From assembly GCA_009668225.1 (NCBI GenBank), contig WJYK01000012.1:1-64000 (forward strand): a stretch of DNA of 64,000 nt, given 5' to 3'. The position numbers were made by a program, and so were the translations under genes. Below the pieces are notes generated by a model. That model was not told the origin of the DNA, searched no databases, and saw only the letters and a list, made by a program, of their open reading frames with translations. This DNA comes from Enterobacteriaceae bacterium RIT693 (GTDB lineage: Bacteria; Pseudomonadota; Gammaproteobacteria; Enterobacterales; Enterobacteriaceae). Positions 34,809 through 42,819 of this stretch are shown here, in pieces (within the stretch, counting starts at the first letter, position 1; the number at the start of each line of letters is the position of its first letter).

Positions 34809-36644
34809 TTAGCGAACAAGCTGCCAGAGTGCCGGTACTTCGGCCGGAGACCAGTGCGCCATTGACGGGTGGCCCTGCAGGCAACGATACTCTTTGCCTT
34901 TATAGGTCACCACATCGCCCGGCTTATAGTTCACGCCGGTTTTCCATTCACCTTCCGGCTCAGGCGTAACAATGCTGTCCTGGGTTTTGGCCTTCAACAC
35001 TGCGCTTGCCAGTGAGGTTTGTCCTTTAGCGTTTTCAGCCACAACCGTGTAGCTGTAGGTCGTCGCAGCCGTCAGGCCACTGTCGCTAAACTGAGTCCCC
35101 GTCACCGTATTAACCTTCACCCCGTCACGCAGAACATGGTATTTCACAGCGCCAGTGACGCCGTTCCACTTAATGTTCAGGTTCTTTTCCCCGGCGGAAA
35201 CCAGGCTAAGACCCGTTGGGGCTGCCGGTGCGCTTTCAGACACTTCAGCCGTTTTCACCTCTACCGTATTACTGGCATCAGACAGGTTGCCTGCCGCATC
35301 TTGTGCTTTCACGGTATAGCGGTAAATCACGCCGCCCAGCTCCACGTTGGAATCCGTCCAGCGGGTATCGCTTGCAGAGCCGACAGGCACGCCGTTACGC
35401 AAAATGGAATAGCCCGTCACACCCACGTTATCGCTCGAAGGCTGCCATGCCAGCGTGATGGTTTGAGCGTTTTCCATTACCTTCAGGCCAGCGGGTGCGG
35501 TAGGTGCAACGTCATCGACGTCCGGGCGATCGCCAGACATCTGGTCAGCCCGCTGCTTCATCTCGTTAAAGTAGTCCACCTGCTGAGAAAGGGACTGCTG
35601 CTGATCGTTGGCGCCGAGCGTCCAGATAAAGAAGCCGCCGTAGCCCTTTTCAGCCTGCCAGCCCGCACGGTTAACGTTAGTCTGGCGGCTCTCCACGAAG
35701 CGCCCTTCTGGTCCCCACTGGGAGTTAATGGTCTGGCCCATTACGATTTTGCTCTTATCACCAACGGCGCGAGCGTAGTTGGCCATCGCCACGTCGTACT
35801 TAAAGCGCGGGCCAGCGTCATAGGCCATGACGTTAAAGAAATCGAAAACATCTTTACCTTTGGTCAGCAACGGCAGCACTTCACCGTGGTGGCCAGAGCG
35901 TGCGGCCTCAACAAAGGAGCAGTTTTCCGTCACCAGGTTTGACTGGCAGGCTTCCGGATCCGCACCCACGTGGTAAGTGGTCAGGCTGATAAGCTTTTTA
36001 CTTCCGGAGGCGTCCAGCAGCTCGCGCACGCGTTTTGCCACCGCCAGTACGTTGTCATTCTCCTCCGGCGTCAGGCGCGCCACTTTTTCAAAATCAAAGT
36101 CGATACCATCAAGCTGCACTTTGCCCGCAAGCTGGTTAACGCCCATATCGCACTTGCCTTCCCAGTTGGTGTGCAAGCACTCACCTACCATCTCTTCCGG
36201 CTTCAGGTTCTTTTTATAAACCGGGAAGTCGGTATGCAGCAGTTTGACCAGGTTCTGCGCCAGATTTTCACGCGTTTGTGGCGTTGCCAGGTAAGCCCAC
36301 ATGGACTCATAGGTTTCACCGCCGAAGGCAACCATCATTTTTTTACCCGGCTGAGCCAGCTTTAACTGGCTCCATGCGCTGTAGGCGGATGCCTGGATGT
36401 ACCACGGATCGTAAGTCGGCATGGCCACAATATTGTCGGAGCTGGAAATTTTACCGCTCGCATCCCAGCCGCCGAATGAAAGCAGAAGCGTATTGGCCGT
36501 GACGTCTTTTAGGGTCTCAACTGAGTCGGCAGTAATTCCGCCCCAGGAGGTAAAATAGGAGACTGCACGCTGGGTTTCAGCTGCGAAAGCCGACTGCGCC
36601 AGCAGGGCTCCACTAATCAACAAAGGTAAAGTTAGTTTTTTCAT
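34809..36644 (-). CDS. Secreted GH18 chitinase with FnIII domains and a CBM5/12
   Basis: A 611-residue enzyme. The start at MKKLTLPLLISGALLAQSAFA is preferred because it begins a signal peptide and has AAGGA upstream; the frame extends 60 codons further back. The catalytic domain (about 24-410) has the GH18 signature LDGIDFDFE, with Glu186 as acid. Two fibronectin-III domains follow (AGLKVMENAQTITLAWQPSSDNVGV and PTGLSLVSAGEKNLNIKWNG), then a C-terminal chitin-binding CBM5/12 (YKPGDVVTYKGKEYRC ... HWSP ... LWQLV). It degrades chitin outside the cell. Divergent from the secretion operon, which is its likely exporter. Confidence 0.93.
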   Translation of the reverse strand: MKKLTLPLLISGALLAQSAFAAETQRAVSYFTSWGGITADSVETLKDVTANTLLLSFGGWDASGKISSSDNIVAMPTYDPWYIQASAYSAWSQLKLAQPGKKMMVAFGGETYESMWAYLATPQTRENLAQNLVKLLHTDFPVYKKNLKPEEMVGECLHTNWEGKCDMGVNQLAGKVQLDGIDFDFEKVARLTPEENDNVLAVAKRVRELLDASGSKKLISLTTYHVGADPEACQSNLVTENCSFVEAARSGHHGEVLPLLTKGKDVFDFFNVMAYDAGPRFKYDVAMANYARAVGDKSKIVMGQTINSQWGPEGRFVESRQTNVNRAGWQAEKGYGGFFIWTLGANDQQQSLSQQVDYFNEMKQRADQMSGDRPDVDDVAPTAPAGLKVMENAQTITLAWQPSSDNVGVTGYSILRNGVPVGSASDTRWTDSNVELGGVIYRYTVKAQDAAGNLSDASNTVEVKTAEVSESAPAAPTGLSLVSAGEKNLNIKWNGVTGAVKYHVLRDGVKVNTVTGTQFSDSGLTAATTYSYTVVAENAKGQTSLASAVLKAKTQDSIVTPEPEGEWKTGVNYKPGDVVTYKGKEYRCLQGHPSMAHWSPAEVPALWQLVR

Positions 36645-36916
36645 TGCGTATCCTTGTAAGTTATTTTTAAAACAACATCCGTTGCTGTTTTCATTATTCT
36701 CTTTTCCTGTCAGCAAAGCTTTGGGGATAATGACATTGGCTTTCAGGAACGCCCCTTCATCAATAAGAAATATCTTTGGATAACGCAGCGAGATATTTCT
36801 CAACGCAACGTCCCTCGTTCGCAAACAATAAAAGAGCCAACGCCTGTCTCATCAACATGATTTCAGGAAAAATTCATCACTTTCACATGACATTTCTCTG
36901 ATGAAGGAGGCTTTTA

Positions 36917-37336
36917 ATGAAAAATCACGCACGGATGATGCGCACCCAAGGTGGCTTCACCTTACTCGAACTGCTGGTAGTGCTGATGATCATCGCGCTT
37001 CTGGCGGGCTTTGTCGGGCCAAAGGTCTTTTCCAACGTCGACTCGGCAAAAGAGAAAACCGCGCTGCGCCAGATGCGCTCTCTTGCCGACGCTATGGCGC
37101 AGTATCGCCTCGATGTTGGCCACTACCCTAATGAATCCGAGGGGTTAAAAGCGTTGACGGAAAAACCATCTTCGGCACAGAACTGGAATGGCCCGTATCT
37201 CAGTCAGCAGGTACCAATGGATCCCTGGGGCAATGCTTATCAGTGGCATAATCCGACCAGAGAAAAAGATTCTATTAATGAAGTGGATATTACCTCCAGC
37301 GGCAAAGAGGGTAAGACCATTATTTATGGTTTCTGA
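36917..37336 (+). CDS. gspG: Type II secretion major pseudopilin GspG-like
   Basis: A 139-residue prepilin. The leader ends in GG and cleavage would give FTLLELLVVLMIIALLAG, with Glu18 as the mature Glu5. The C-terminal part has the GspG signatures YPNESEGLKAL, GPYLSQQVPMDPWGNAYQ and SSGKEG. It forms the main pseudopilus that drives exoproteins through the secretin. It has an excellent AAGGAGG site and is the first gene of the secretion operon, 272 bases from the divergent chitinase gene. The stop codon overlaps the next start by one base. Confidence 0.93.
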   Translation: MKNHARMMRTQGGFTLLELLVVLMIIALLAGFVGPKVFSNVDSAKEKTALRQMRSLADAMAQYRLDVGHYPNESEGLKALTEKPSSAQNWNGPYLSQQVPMDPWGNAYQWHNPTREKDSINEVDITSSGKEGKTIIYGF

Positions 37337-37806
37337 TGATGTTACGCGCCTTATTATTATTTTCGCTCACGCTTCCGTTATTTTCAGCCCAGGCTAACTG
37401 CTGGCTGGATGCGGGAGCACGCTACGGAATTGAACCTGAATTATTACAGGCCATCGCCATCGTAGAGTCGAATGGCAATACCGCCGCCATGAATAAAAAC
37501 CGTGACGGCTCTTTCGATGTTGGCCTGATGCAAATCAACAGTAGCCACTTTGGCGCTCTGCGCAAATTTCGTATTAGTCAAAAAGATCTGCTTAACGACC
37601 CCTGCCAAAGTGTCATGACCGGCGCGTGGATCCTGGCAGGTCAGATCCAACAGTTCGGGTATACCTGGGACGCGGTCGGTGCCTACAACGCCGGAACGGC
37701 AAATACGCCTAAACGCCGCGCGCTTCGTCAACAATACATAAAAAAAGTGGCCCCCCAGTATGCCCGTCTTAAGAGGCATCGGGGCCACATACAGTCGCCG
37801 CAATGA
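37336..37806 (+). CDS. Lytic transglycosylase (SLT, IagB-like) in the secretion operon
   Basis: A 156-residue protein with a signal peptide (MLRALLLFSLTLPLFSAQA). The SLT domain follows: LLQAIAIVESNGN holds the catalytic glutamate and DVGLMQINSSHF and VGAYNAG complete the family signature. Similar small enzymes (IagB, VirB1, PilT type) open the peptidoglycan for T3SS, conjugation and pilus machines. One in a T2SS operon is unusual and suggests that it makes room for the secretin or pseudopilus. Coupled to both neighbours by start-stop overlaps. Confidence 0.85.
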   Translation: MMLRALLLFSLTLPLFSAQANCWLDAGARYGIEPELLQAIAIVESNGNTAAMNKNRDGSFDVGLMQINSSHFGALRKFRISQKDLLNDPCQSVMTGAWILAGQIQQFGYTWDAVGAYNAGTANTPKRRALRQQYIKKVAPQYARLKRHRGHIQSPQ

Positions 37807-38972
37807 AATCTTATACCGTTACCACCCTCATGGAGGGTAAACGCGTCAACCAGACGGTGCTTGCCACCTCGGCTGACGATGCCGCACTCCGCGTCACCGC
37901 CCTGGGCGGAATTGCGATGCAGGTGCGTGAACGCCCTGCACGTCGGGATAAACGCTTTCCCTTAAATTTATTCTTACAGGAACTCATCGCCCTGCTCGAA
38001 GCCGGGCTTGTGGTGGTAGAAGCCATCGAAGCGCTACGTGAAAGCAGCCGCGATAACACCGCAACGCTGGTACTGGAGACGCTGGTTAGCCGCCTGTACG
38101 AAGGCGCTCAGCTTTCTCAAGCCATGTCGGCGCTGCCTGCCCTGTTCCCACCGCTGCTTATCAATACCGTCGCGTCGTCAGAACAAACCGGTCATCTGCC
38201 GGTAGCCCTGGCTCGCTTCCAGTATTACGAGTCCCGGATGGAGGCGCTGCGCAAACGCATCAAAGCAACGATGCTTTATCCCACCATCGTCATCTCCGCC
38301 GGGGGAGCGATCCTGGTGTTTTTGCTGGGCTTCATCATTCCCCGCTTCTCCGTGGTGTTCGAAGGAATGAAGAACCCTTCCTCCAGCGCCCAACTGATCC
38401 TCTGGTGGGGAAAACTGACACAAAACCACGGTCTGCTGCTGCTTACCGGCTGTGCCGCAGCCGTTGCGGGGATTGTGATGGCAGTACGAAGCCCACGCCT
38501 GCGCCAGCGTTTACTTGGCATGCTGCTGAGACTTCCACAGCTGCGCCAGCAGCATCAGCTGGCGGTGCTGGTTCGATTCTACCGAACCCTCGGCCTACTG
38601 TTGCAGGGCGGACTGCCTGCCCCCCAGGCGCTCACCCTCAGCCGGGATGTCCTCCCGGCGAGCCACCGCCCGCAAATCGAGCAGGTCATCCGCGACGTTG
38701 CGGCGGGGGAATCACTTTCCCGCATGCTGGAAGCCCAGCAACTCACCACCCCGGTCGCCACTCGCTTGCTGCAGGTAGGCGAACGCAGCGGTGAGCTACC
38801 GGCCATGTGCGAGCGCATTGCCGCGTTCTATGACGAGTCGCTGGAACGGGCCATCGAAACCTTCAGCAAAATTTTTGAACCGGTTCTGATGATGATCGTG
38901 GGTGGCATCGTCGGGCTGGTGGTCTTTTTACTCTATATGCCCATCTTCGAGCTGGCAGGAGGACTGCAATAA
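37803..38972 (+). CDS. gspF: Type II secretion inner-membrane platform protein GspF
   Basis: A 389-residue platform protein with the usual three membrane segments and two repeated T2SSF domains: FLQELIALLEAGLVVVEAIEAL and a second LLQGGLPAPQALTLS / RLLQVGERSGELPAMC. It is the inner-membrane partner of the GspE ATPase. Overlaps the transglycosylase by 4 bases and ends one base into the gspE start. Confidence 0.93.
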   Translation: MKSYTVTTLMEGKRVNQTVLATSADDAALRVTALGGIAMQVRERPARRDKRFPLNLFLQELIALLEAGLVVVEAIEALRESSRDNTATLVLETLVSRLYEGAQLSQAMSALPALFPPLLINTVASSEQTGHLPVALARFQYYESRMEALRKRIKATMLYPTIVISAGGAILVFLLGFIIPRFSVVFEGMKNPSSSAQLILWWGKLTQNHGLLLLTGCAAAVAGIVMAVRSPRLRQRLLGMLLRLPQLRQQHQLAVLVRFYRTLGLLLQGGLPAPQALTLSRDVLPASHRPQIEQVIRDVAAGESLSRMLEAQQLTTPVATRLLQVGERSGELPAMCERIAAFYDESLERAIETFSKIFEPVLMMIVGGIVGLVVFLLYMPIFELAGGLQ

Positions 38973-40603
38973 TGACCCATTTACCTACGTTCACAGGCAG
39001 CGTCGACACGCTCATTACGCTGCCTGAAGAAGCGCGTTGTCAGGCGCTGGCTGAACTCCTGGACAGTTTTCCCGATAGCCTCCACGATGCCGCCGAAGCG
39101 CTTGGGCTGATCCCTCTGCCGGAGGGCAGTTTCACCGAAGAAGACGAGGACTTCACCCATCTTCCCCTGACCGAAGCCCTCAGCCAGCGGGCGCTGCCAC
39201 TGTATCTTGGTGAAACGCTCCACGTTGCGCTGGCCGATCCGTTCTCACTGTCCCAGCGCCAGTGGGCGTACGGCATGAATGCCCTCCCCGCCCTGGCTCC
39301 GCTTTCCAGGTTGAATACCCGTCTGGGCGAACTGGGTCGGCAGCAGCGTACGCTCGATCAACTCGAACAGCAAAGCAACGACGAAAGCAGCGAAACGCAG
39401 TGGCTGGAAATTACGCCTGCAGCCATCGCCAGCGAGCCACATGCGGTGATCAAGCTGGTGAATGCTACCCTGTTTGACGCCCTACAAAGCCGTGCCAGCG
39501 ACATTCATCTTAGCGCCGTTGCCGACGGGTTAATGGTCAAATACCGTATTGACGGTGTACTGCACGCCATTCGCCATTGCGCGGGCGTACAACAGGCCGA
39601 ACAGGTTATCTCGCGCCTGAAAGTACTGAGCTGCATGGATATTTCCGAACGACGAATTCCCCAGGATGGCCGCTTCAAAGCGTTGATACTCCAGCGCCCG
39701 GTAGATTTTCGCGTGTCTATTGTCCCCGGTATTCACGGCGAAGATGCTGTGCTGCGCGTACTCGACAAATCCCACGACCAGAACCTTCGCCTTGAAACCC
39801 TTGGATTCGACGAACACACCCTCAGCGCTATCCGCCAGTTGACTCATCTTCCTCACGGCATGGTACTGGTTACCGGCCCTACAGGCAGCGGCAAGTCCAC
39901 CACGCTTTACTCCGCGCTAAGCGAACTGAACGGCGGCGAAAGCAAAATTATCACCATCGAAGATCCGGTGGAGTACCAGCTAAACGGGGTTCTGCAAATC
40001 CCGGTCAATGACAAAAAAGGGCTGACCTTTGCCAGAGGCCTGCGCGCCATTCTGCGTCACGATCCGGACATCATCCTGGTCGGTGAGATCCGCGATGGTG
40101 AAACAGCGGGCATTGCCGTTCAGGCCTCGCTCACCGGCCACGTTGTGCTCTCTTCGGTGCATGCCAACGATGTCTTCAGCGTGCTGGAGCGCTTTCTTTA
40201 TATGCAGGTTGAACCTGCCAGCCTGATAGCCGCCCTGAACGGTGTTGTCGCCCAGCGGCTGGTCCGCCAGATCTGCCCGGAATGCGGTGAAGACGCGCCG
40301 CAGCCGGAGGCAATGCCTGCGGCCTGGCAGTCTGAACAATTGAGTTCGATAGCGCCCCGCTGGCGCCGAGGGCGAGGCTGCGAGGCCTGCCGTCACAGCG
40401 GCTATCGCGGCAGGCTGGCGCTGGCGGAAGTTCTGCATTTTAGCGATGGAATCAAAGAAGCGATGCTTGCCCGAGCGCCGCTTCGTCGCCTGCGGCAGGT
40501 CGCGCTGGATGACGGTTTTGTCCCGCTGACTACCATTGCCCTGCGTGCCGTTGCAGAAGGGAAAACCAGCCTTGAGGAGGTGAACCGTGTTATCGCTCAC
40601 TAA
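38972..40603 (+). CDS. gspE: Type II secretion ATPase GspE
   Basis: A 543-residue secretion ATPase. Walker A is GPTGSGKSTT (Lys308), with Walker B ILVGEIRDGETAGIAVQASLTGHVVLSSVHAND and the zinc motif CPEC ... CEACRHSGYRGR. It powers pseudopilus assembly. The N-terminal domain (about 1-150) is less typical than in GspE of canonical systems and nearer to PilB-like ATPases. Its 3' end overlaps the next gene by 17 bases. Confidence 0.93.
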   Translation: MTHLPTFTGSVDTLITLPEEARCQALAELLDSFPDSLHDAAEALGLIPLPEGSFTEEDEDFTHLPLTEALSQRALPLYLGETLHVALADPFSLSQRQWAYGMNALPALAPLSRLNTRLGELGRQQRTLDQLEQQSNDESSETQWLEITPAAIASEPHAVIKLVNATLFDALQSRASDIHLSAVADGLMVKYRIDGVLHAIRHCAGVQQAEQVISRLKVLSCMDISERRIPQDGRFKALILQRPVDFRVSIVPGIHGEDAVLRVLDKSHDQNLRLETLGFDEHTLSAIRQLTHLPHGMVLVTGPTGSGKSTTLYSALSELNGGESKIITIEDPVEYQLNGVLQIPVNDKKGLTFARGLRAILRHDPDIILVGEIRDGETAGIAVQASLTGHVVLSSVHANDVFSVLERFLYMQVEPASLIAALNGVVAQRLVRQICPECGEDAPQPEAMPAAWQSEQLSSIAPRWRRGRGCEACRHSGYRGRLALAEVLHFSDGIKEAMLARAPLRRLRQVALDDGFVPLTTIALRAVAEGKTSLEEVNRVIAH

Positions 40604-41294
40604 CGCCTGGGAATGCGACATCTGGCCCCATGCGCTGCGCCTGCGCCTGGGTAATCAGACAATCGTCAGACATGAACGCACGGCCGGTGAAACGCTGGAC
40701 TCCGCCCTCGTCGCGCTGCTGCGCCTGCGTTCGGCTTCATTCCCATGGCGCGATAGCGTGGCGTTTCATCTTGATACTGACGATTTGACGCTGATGGTTC
40801 AGCCCTGGCTGCCCGGCGTGACAACGCCGCAGGAGCTATTGCGGCTGGCACATCTTCAGGTCACCCGGCACGACAACGGCGCGCGTCGGGGCGCCGGCTG
40901 GCAGGTACGTTTTGAATCCGCTGACTGGCAGCAATCGGCGCTGGTTGCAGGGCTACAGCAGCCCTGCTGGGAGATGCTGCGTACGTTAGCTAAACGTGAA
41001 CGCCTGCGCTTTCGCGGCGTTGCCACGCCCTTTCAACCGCTGCTGAAGCACTGCGGGCGGACGCTGCCGGAAAACGCGCTGTTTGTCACCATCAGCCCAC
41101 ACCACAGCCGCATCGCCAGCCGACTGAATCACGCCTGGCATGAGGTCAGTACCCTTTCCTTGCCTTCGCAAGAAACGCACGCCCAGCTGCGCGTTATTGC
41201 GCGGTTAAGCGGCATGGCCGACTGCCCTCGCTATGTCATGAACACGGAAGAGGGCCAACCGCAGGTCATTACGCCACAGGAGAACAGGGTATGA
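40587..41294 (+). CDS. PilM/GspL-cytoplasmic-like protein of the secretion operon
   Basis: A 235-residue soluble protein with no signal or membrane segment. It starts at GTG (40587) with a GAGGAGG site seven bases upstream. Sequence identity to PilM or GspL is weak by eye (ALRLRLGNQTIVR, ENALFVTISPHHSRIASRLN), but its place directly before a PilN-like gene, as in pilMNOP operons, supports the role of a cytoplasmic adaptor between ATPase and membrane complex. I mark it tentative. Confidence 0.55.
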   Translation: MLSLTNAWECDIWPHALRLRLGNQTIVRHERTAGETLDSALVALLRLRSASFPWRDSVAFHLDTDDLTLMVQPWLPGVTTPQELLRLAHLQVTRHDNGARRGAGWQVRFESADWQQSALVAGLQQPCWEMLRTLAKRERLRFRGVATPFQPLLKHCGRTLPENALFVTISPHHSRIASRLNHAWHEVSTLSLPSQETHAQLRVIARLSGMADCPRYVMNTEEGQPQVITPQENRV

Positions 41295-41806
41295 CGCCTT
41301 TGTTTTCACCTTCTGCCCCCTGGGCGGGGCGGGCGCTGCTGTTAACCGGCCTGCTCCTTCTGCCGGTCGCCGGCGTCGTTATACGAGAAGCGCTACACCA
41401 TCAGCATCTCGAGTATCAAATCTCACAGACAGAGCAGCGGTTTGCCGACCACCAGCGAACATTGCGTCGGCTGCAGGAGGCGCAGCAGCGCCGTCAGCGT
41501 CAGTCTCATCAGCTGGAGGCGATTCCACCCGCCATCCGAATGATGGATAGCGTCGGGAGCGCGCTGTCACCGGAGATTGCACTGTTAAGCATCGACATCA
41601 CCCCCATGGGGCGCGACGTCCGCCTGACGGTAAATGCCACCAGCCTGAATACCCTGCTGGCTTTCAGCGAGCGTTTACAGCAATTGCCCGCCCGCGTTGT
41701 GCTGGAGAACCACCGTCCCTCGACGAACGACGATCCGGACTGGCCGTTAGTCGCCAGTCTGGATGTGCATTTCAGCGCGGAGGAACAGCATGAATCTGGA
41801 AGATAA
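41291..41806 (+). CDS. PilN-like inner-membrane protein
   Basis: A 171-residue protein with one membrane helix (about 13-33), a coiled-coil (QISQTEQRFADHQRTLRRLQEAQ) and a small periplasmic ferredoxin-like domain (SIDITPMGRDVRLTVNATSLNTLLAFSERL). This is the layout of PilN and of the C-terminal half of GspL. In canonical T2SS the cytoplasmic and periplasmic halves are one GspL protein; here they are split, as in type IV pili. Start overlaps the preceding stop by 4 bases. Confidence 0.7.
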   Translation: MTPLFSPSAPWAGRALLLTGLLLLPVAGVVIREALHHQHLEYQISQTEQRFADHQRTLRRLQEAQQRRQRQSHQLEAIPPAIRMMDSVGSALSPEIALLSIDITPMGRDVRLTVNATSLNTLLAFSERLQQLPARVVLENHRPSTNDDPDWPLVASLDVHFSAEEQHESGR

Positions 41807-42308
41807 AGGCGCGGCGCTGCGCTGGCGAGCCGCCTTGTTTGCCGGACGCACAGGCCGCCTCCCGCTGCTGCTGAGCGCCGTGCCGTGCGGGCTTTTCGCC
41901 TTTTGGCTGGGCGTAATGGTGCCGCACACAGGCGCCCGGCAGGAAAGTCTGGAGAAAATTCAGTCTCAGCTGCGTATTCCGCTGCCGCTGGATAGCCAGC
42001 AGCCCGCGCTACAAAGCCGCGTGAGCCCAAGCGAATATCAGCAGGTAGGGCTGGTGTTCGACAGGCTCAATCAGAGTGGCCTGAAGGTCGAGGCCAGCCG
42101 CTATCAGCTGGAGAAAAATGCGGAGAAACCAGCCCTGCTGCTGGATATTCCCCTGCAGGGAGAGTACCTGCCGCTGGTGGAAGCGCTTGAGTCGCTGGCC
42201 CGCACAATGCCGCTCGATATTGACCAGATAACCCTGCGTCGCACCGCGCCGGCGGAAAACCTGCTGAACGTCACTCTGCGGCTTCGCCTGCAAAAGGAGA
42301 AGTCATGA
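41790..42308 (+). CDS. PilO/GspM-like inner-membrane protein
   Basis: A 172-residue protein starting at MNLEDKGAAL with an AGGA site; it overlaps the preceding gene by 17 bases. One membrane helix (about 30-46), a short coiled region and a periplasmic domain (KPALLLDIPLQGEYLPLVEALESL) resemble PilO/GspM. Together with the PilN-like gene it would form the periplasmic alignment complex. The stop overlaps the next start by 4 bases. Confidence 0.68.
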   Translation: MNLEDKGAALRWRAALFAGRTGRLPLLLSAVPCGLFAFWLGVMVPHTGARQESLEKIQSQLRIPLPLDSQQPALQSRVSPSEYQQVGLVFDRLNQSGLKVEASRYQLEKNAEKPALLLDIPLQGEYLPLVEALESLARTMPLDIDQITLRRTAPAENLLNVTLRLRLQKEKS

Positions 42309-42817
42309 AGCTTCCCCGCTATCTGCAGGTTGCGCTTCTGGCGACGGCTGGCGCTGTAGTCTGGAGCCAACTTAGCGATGACGAACCCGCATCCGTTGTA
42401 CCTCAGGTGATGGAATCCGCGCCACTGCGCCCGGCAAAGCCTAAAGAGGCCCCACCTGGTGCGCCTCGCCCCGCGCGTCCCAATCTGTTTCCGCAGCCGT
42501 TGGCTGACACCGGAGCCGAGCAGACTGAGGCAGAGCAGCACGTGGAAGCTGAGCCGGTCACACCCGAGCTGCCGCTTCAGGCGCTGGGGGCGTGGTGGAG
42601 CCAGCACCAGCGCGTCATTTTACTGACCGACGGCGTCGAGACCTGGCCCGTCTGCAGTAAGTGCAAGGCGGAAGGCAAAATCTGGATCGGTAACGAACCG
42701 GTCAGCGGCTGGCAATTAAAAGCGGTGGAAAAAGACCACCTCCTGTTTGAATGGCGGCTCACCCATACCCAGCGCAGGCTGGAGCTGGGTGAACTGCAAT
42801 CGGAACCCACACGATAA
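42305..42817 (+). CDS. PilP/GspC-like linker with a CxxC motif
   Basis: A 170-residue protein: an N-terminal membrane helix (about 8-22), a proline-rich stretch (RPAKPKEAPPGAPRPARP), and a C-terminal domain LPLQALGAWWSQHQRVILLTDG ... VSGWQLKAVEKDHLLFEW, close to the HR/PilP-like fold that contacts the secretin. It holds the pair CSKC at about 117-120, which is unusual for GspC/PilP and could form a disulfide. It lies immediately before the secretin gene. Confidence 0.6.
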   Translation: MKLPRYLQVALLATAGAVVWSQLSDDEPASVVPQVMESAPLRPAKPKEAPPGAPRPARPNLFPQPLADTGAEQTEAEQHVEAEPVTPELPLQALGAWWSQHQRVILLTDGVETWPVCSKCKAEGKIWIGNEPVSGWQLKAVEKDHLLFEWRLTHTQRRLELGELQSEPTR

Positions 42818-42819
42818 TC

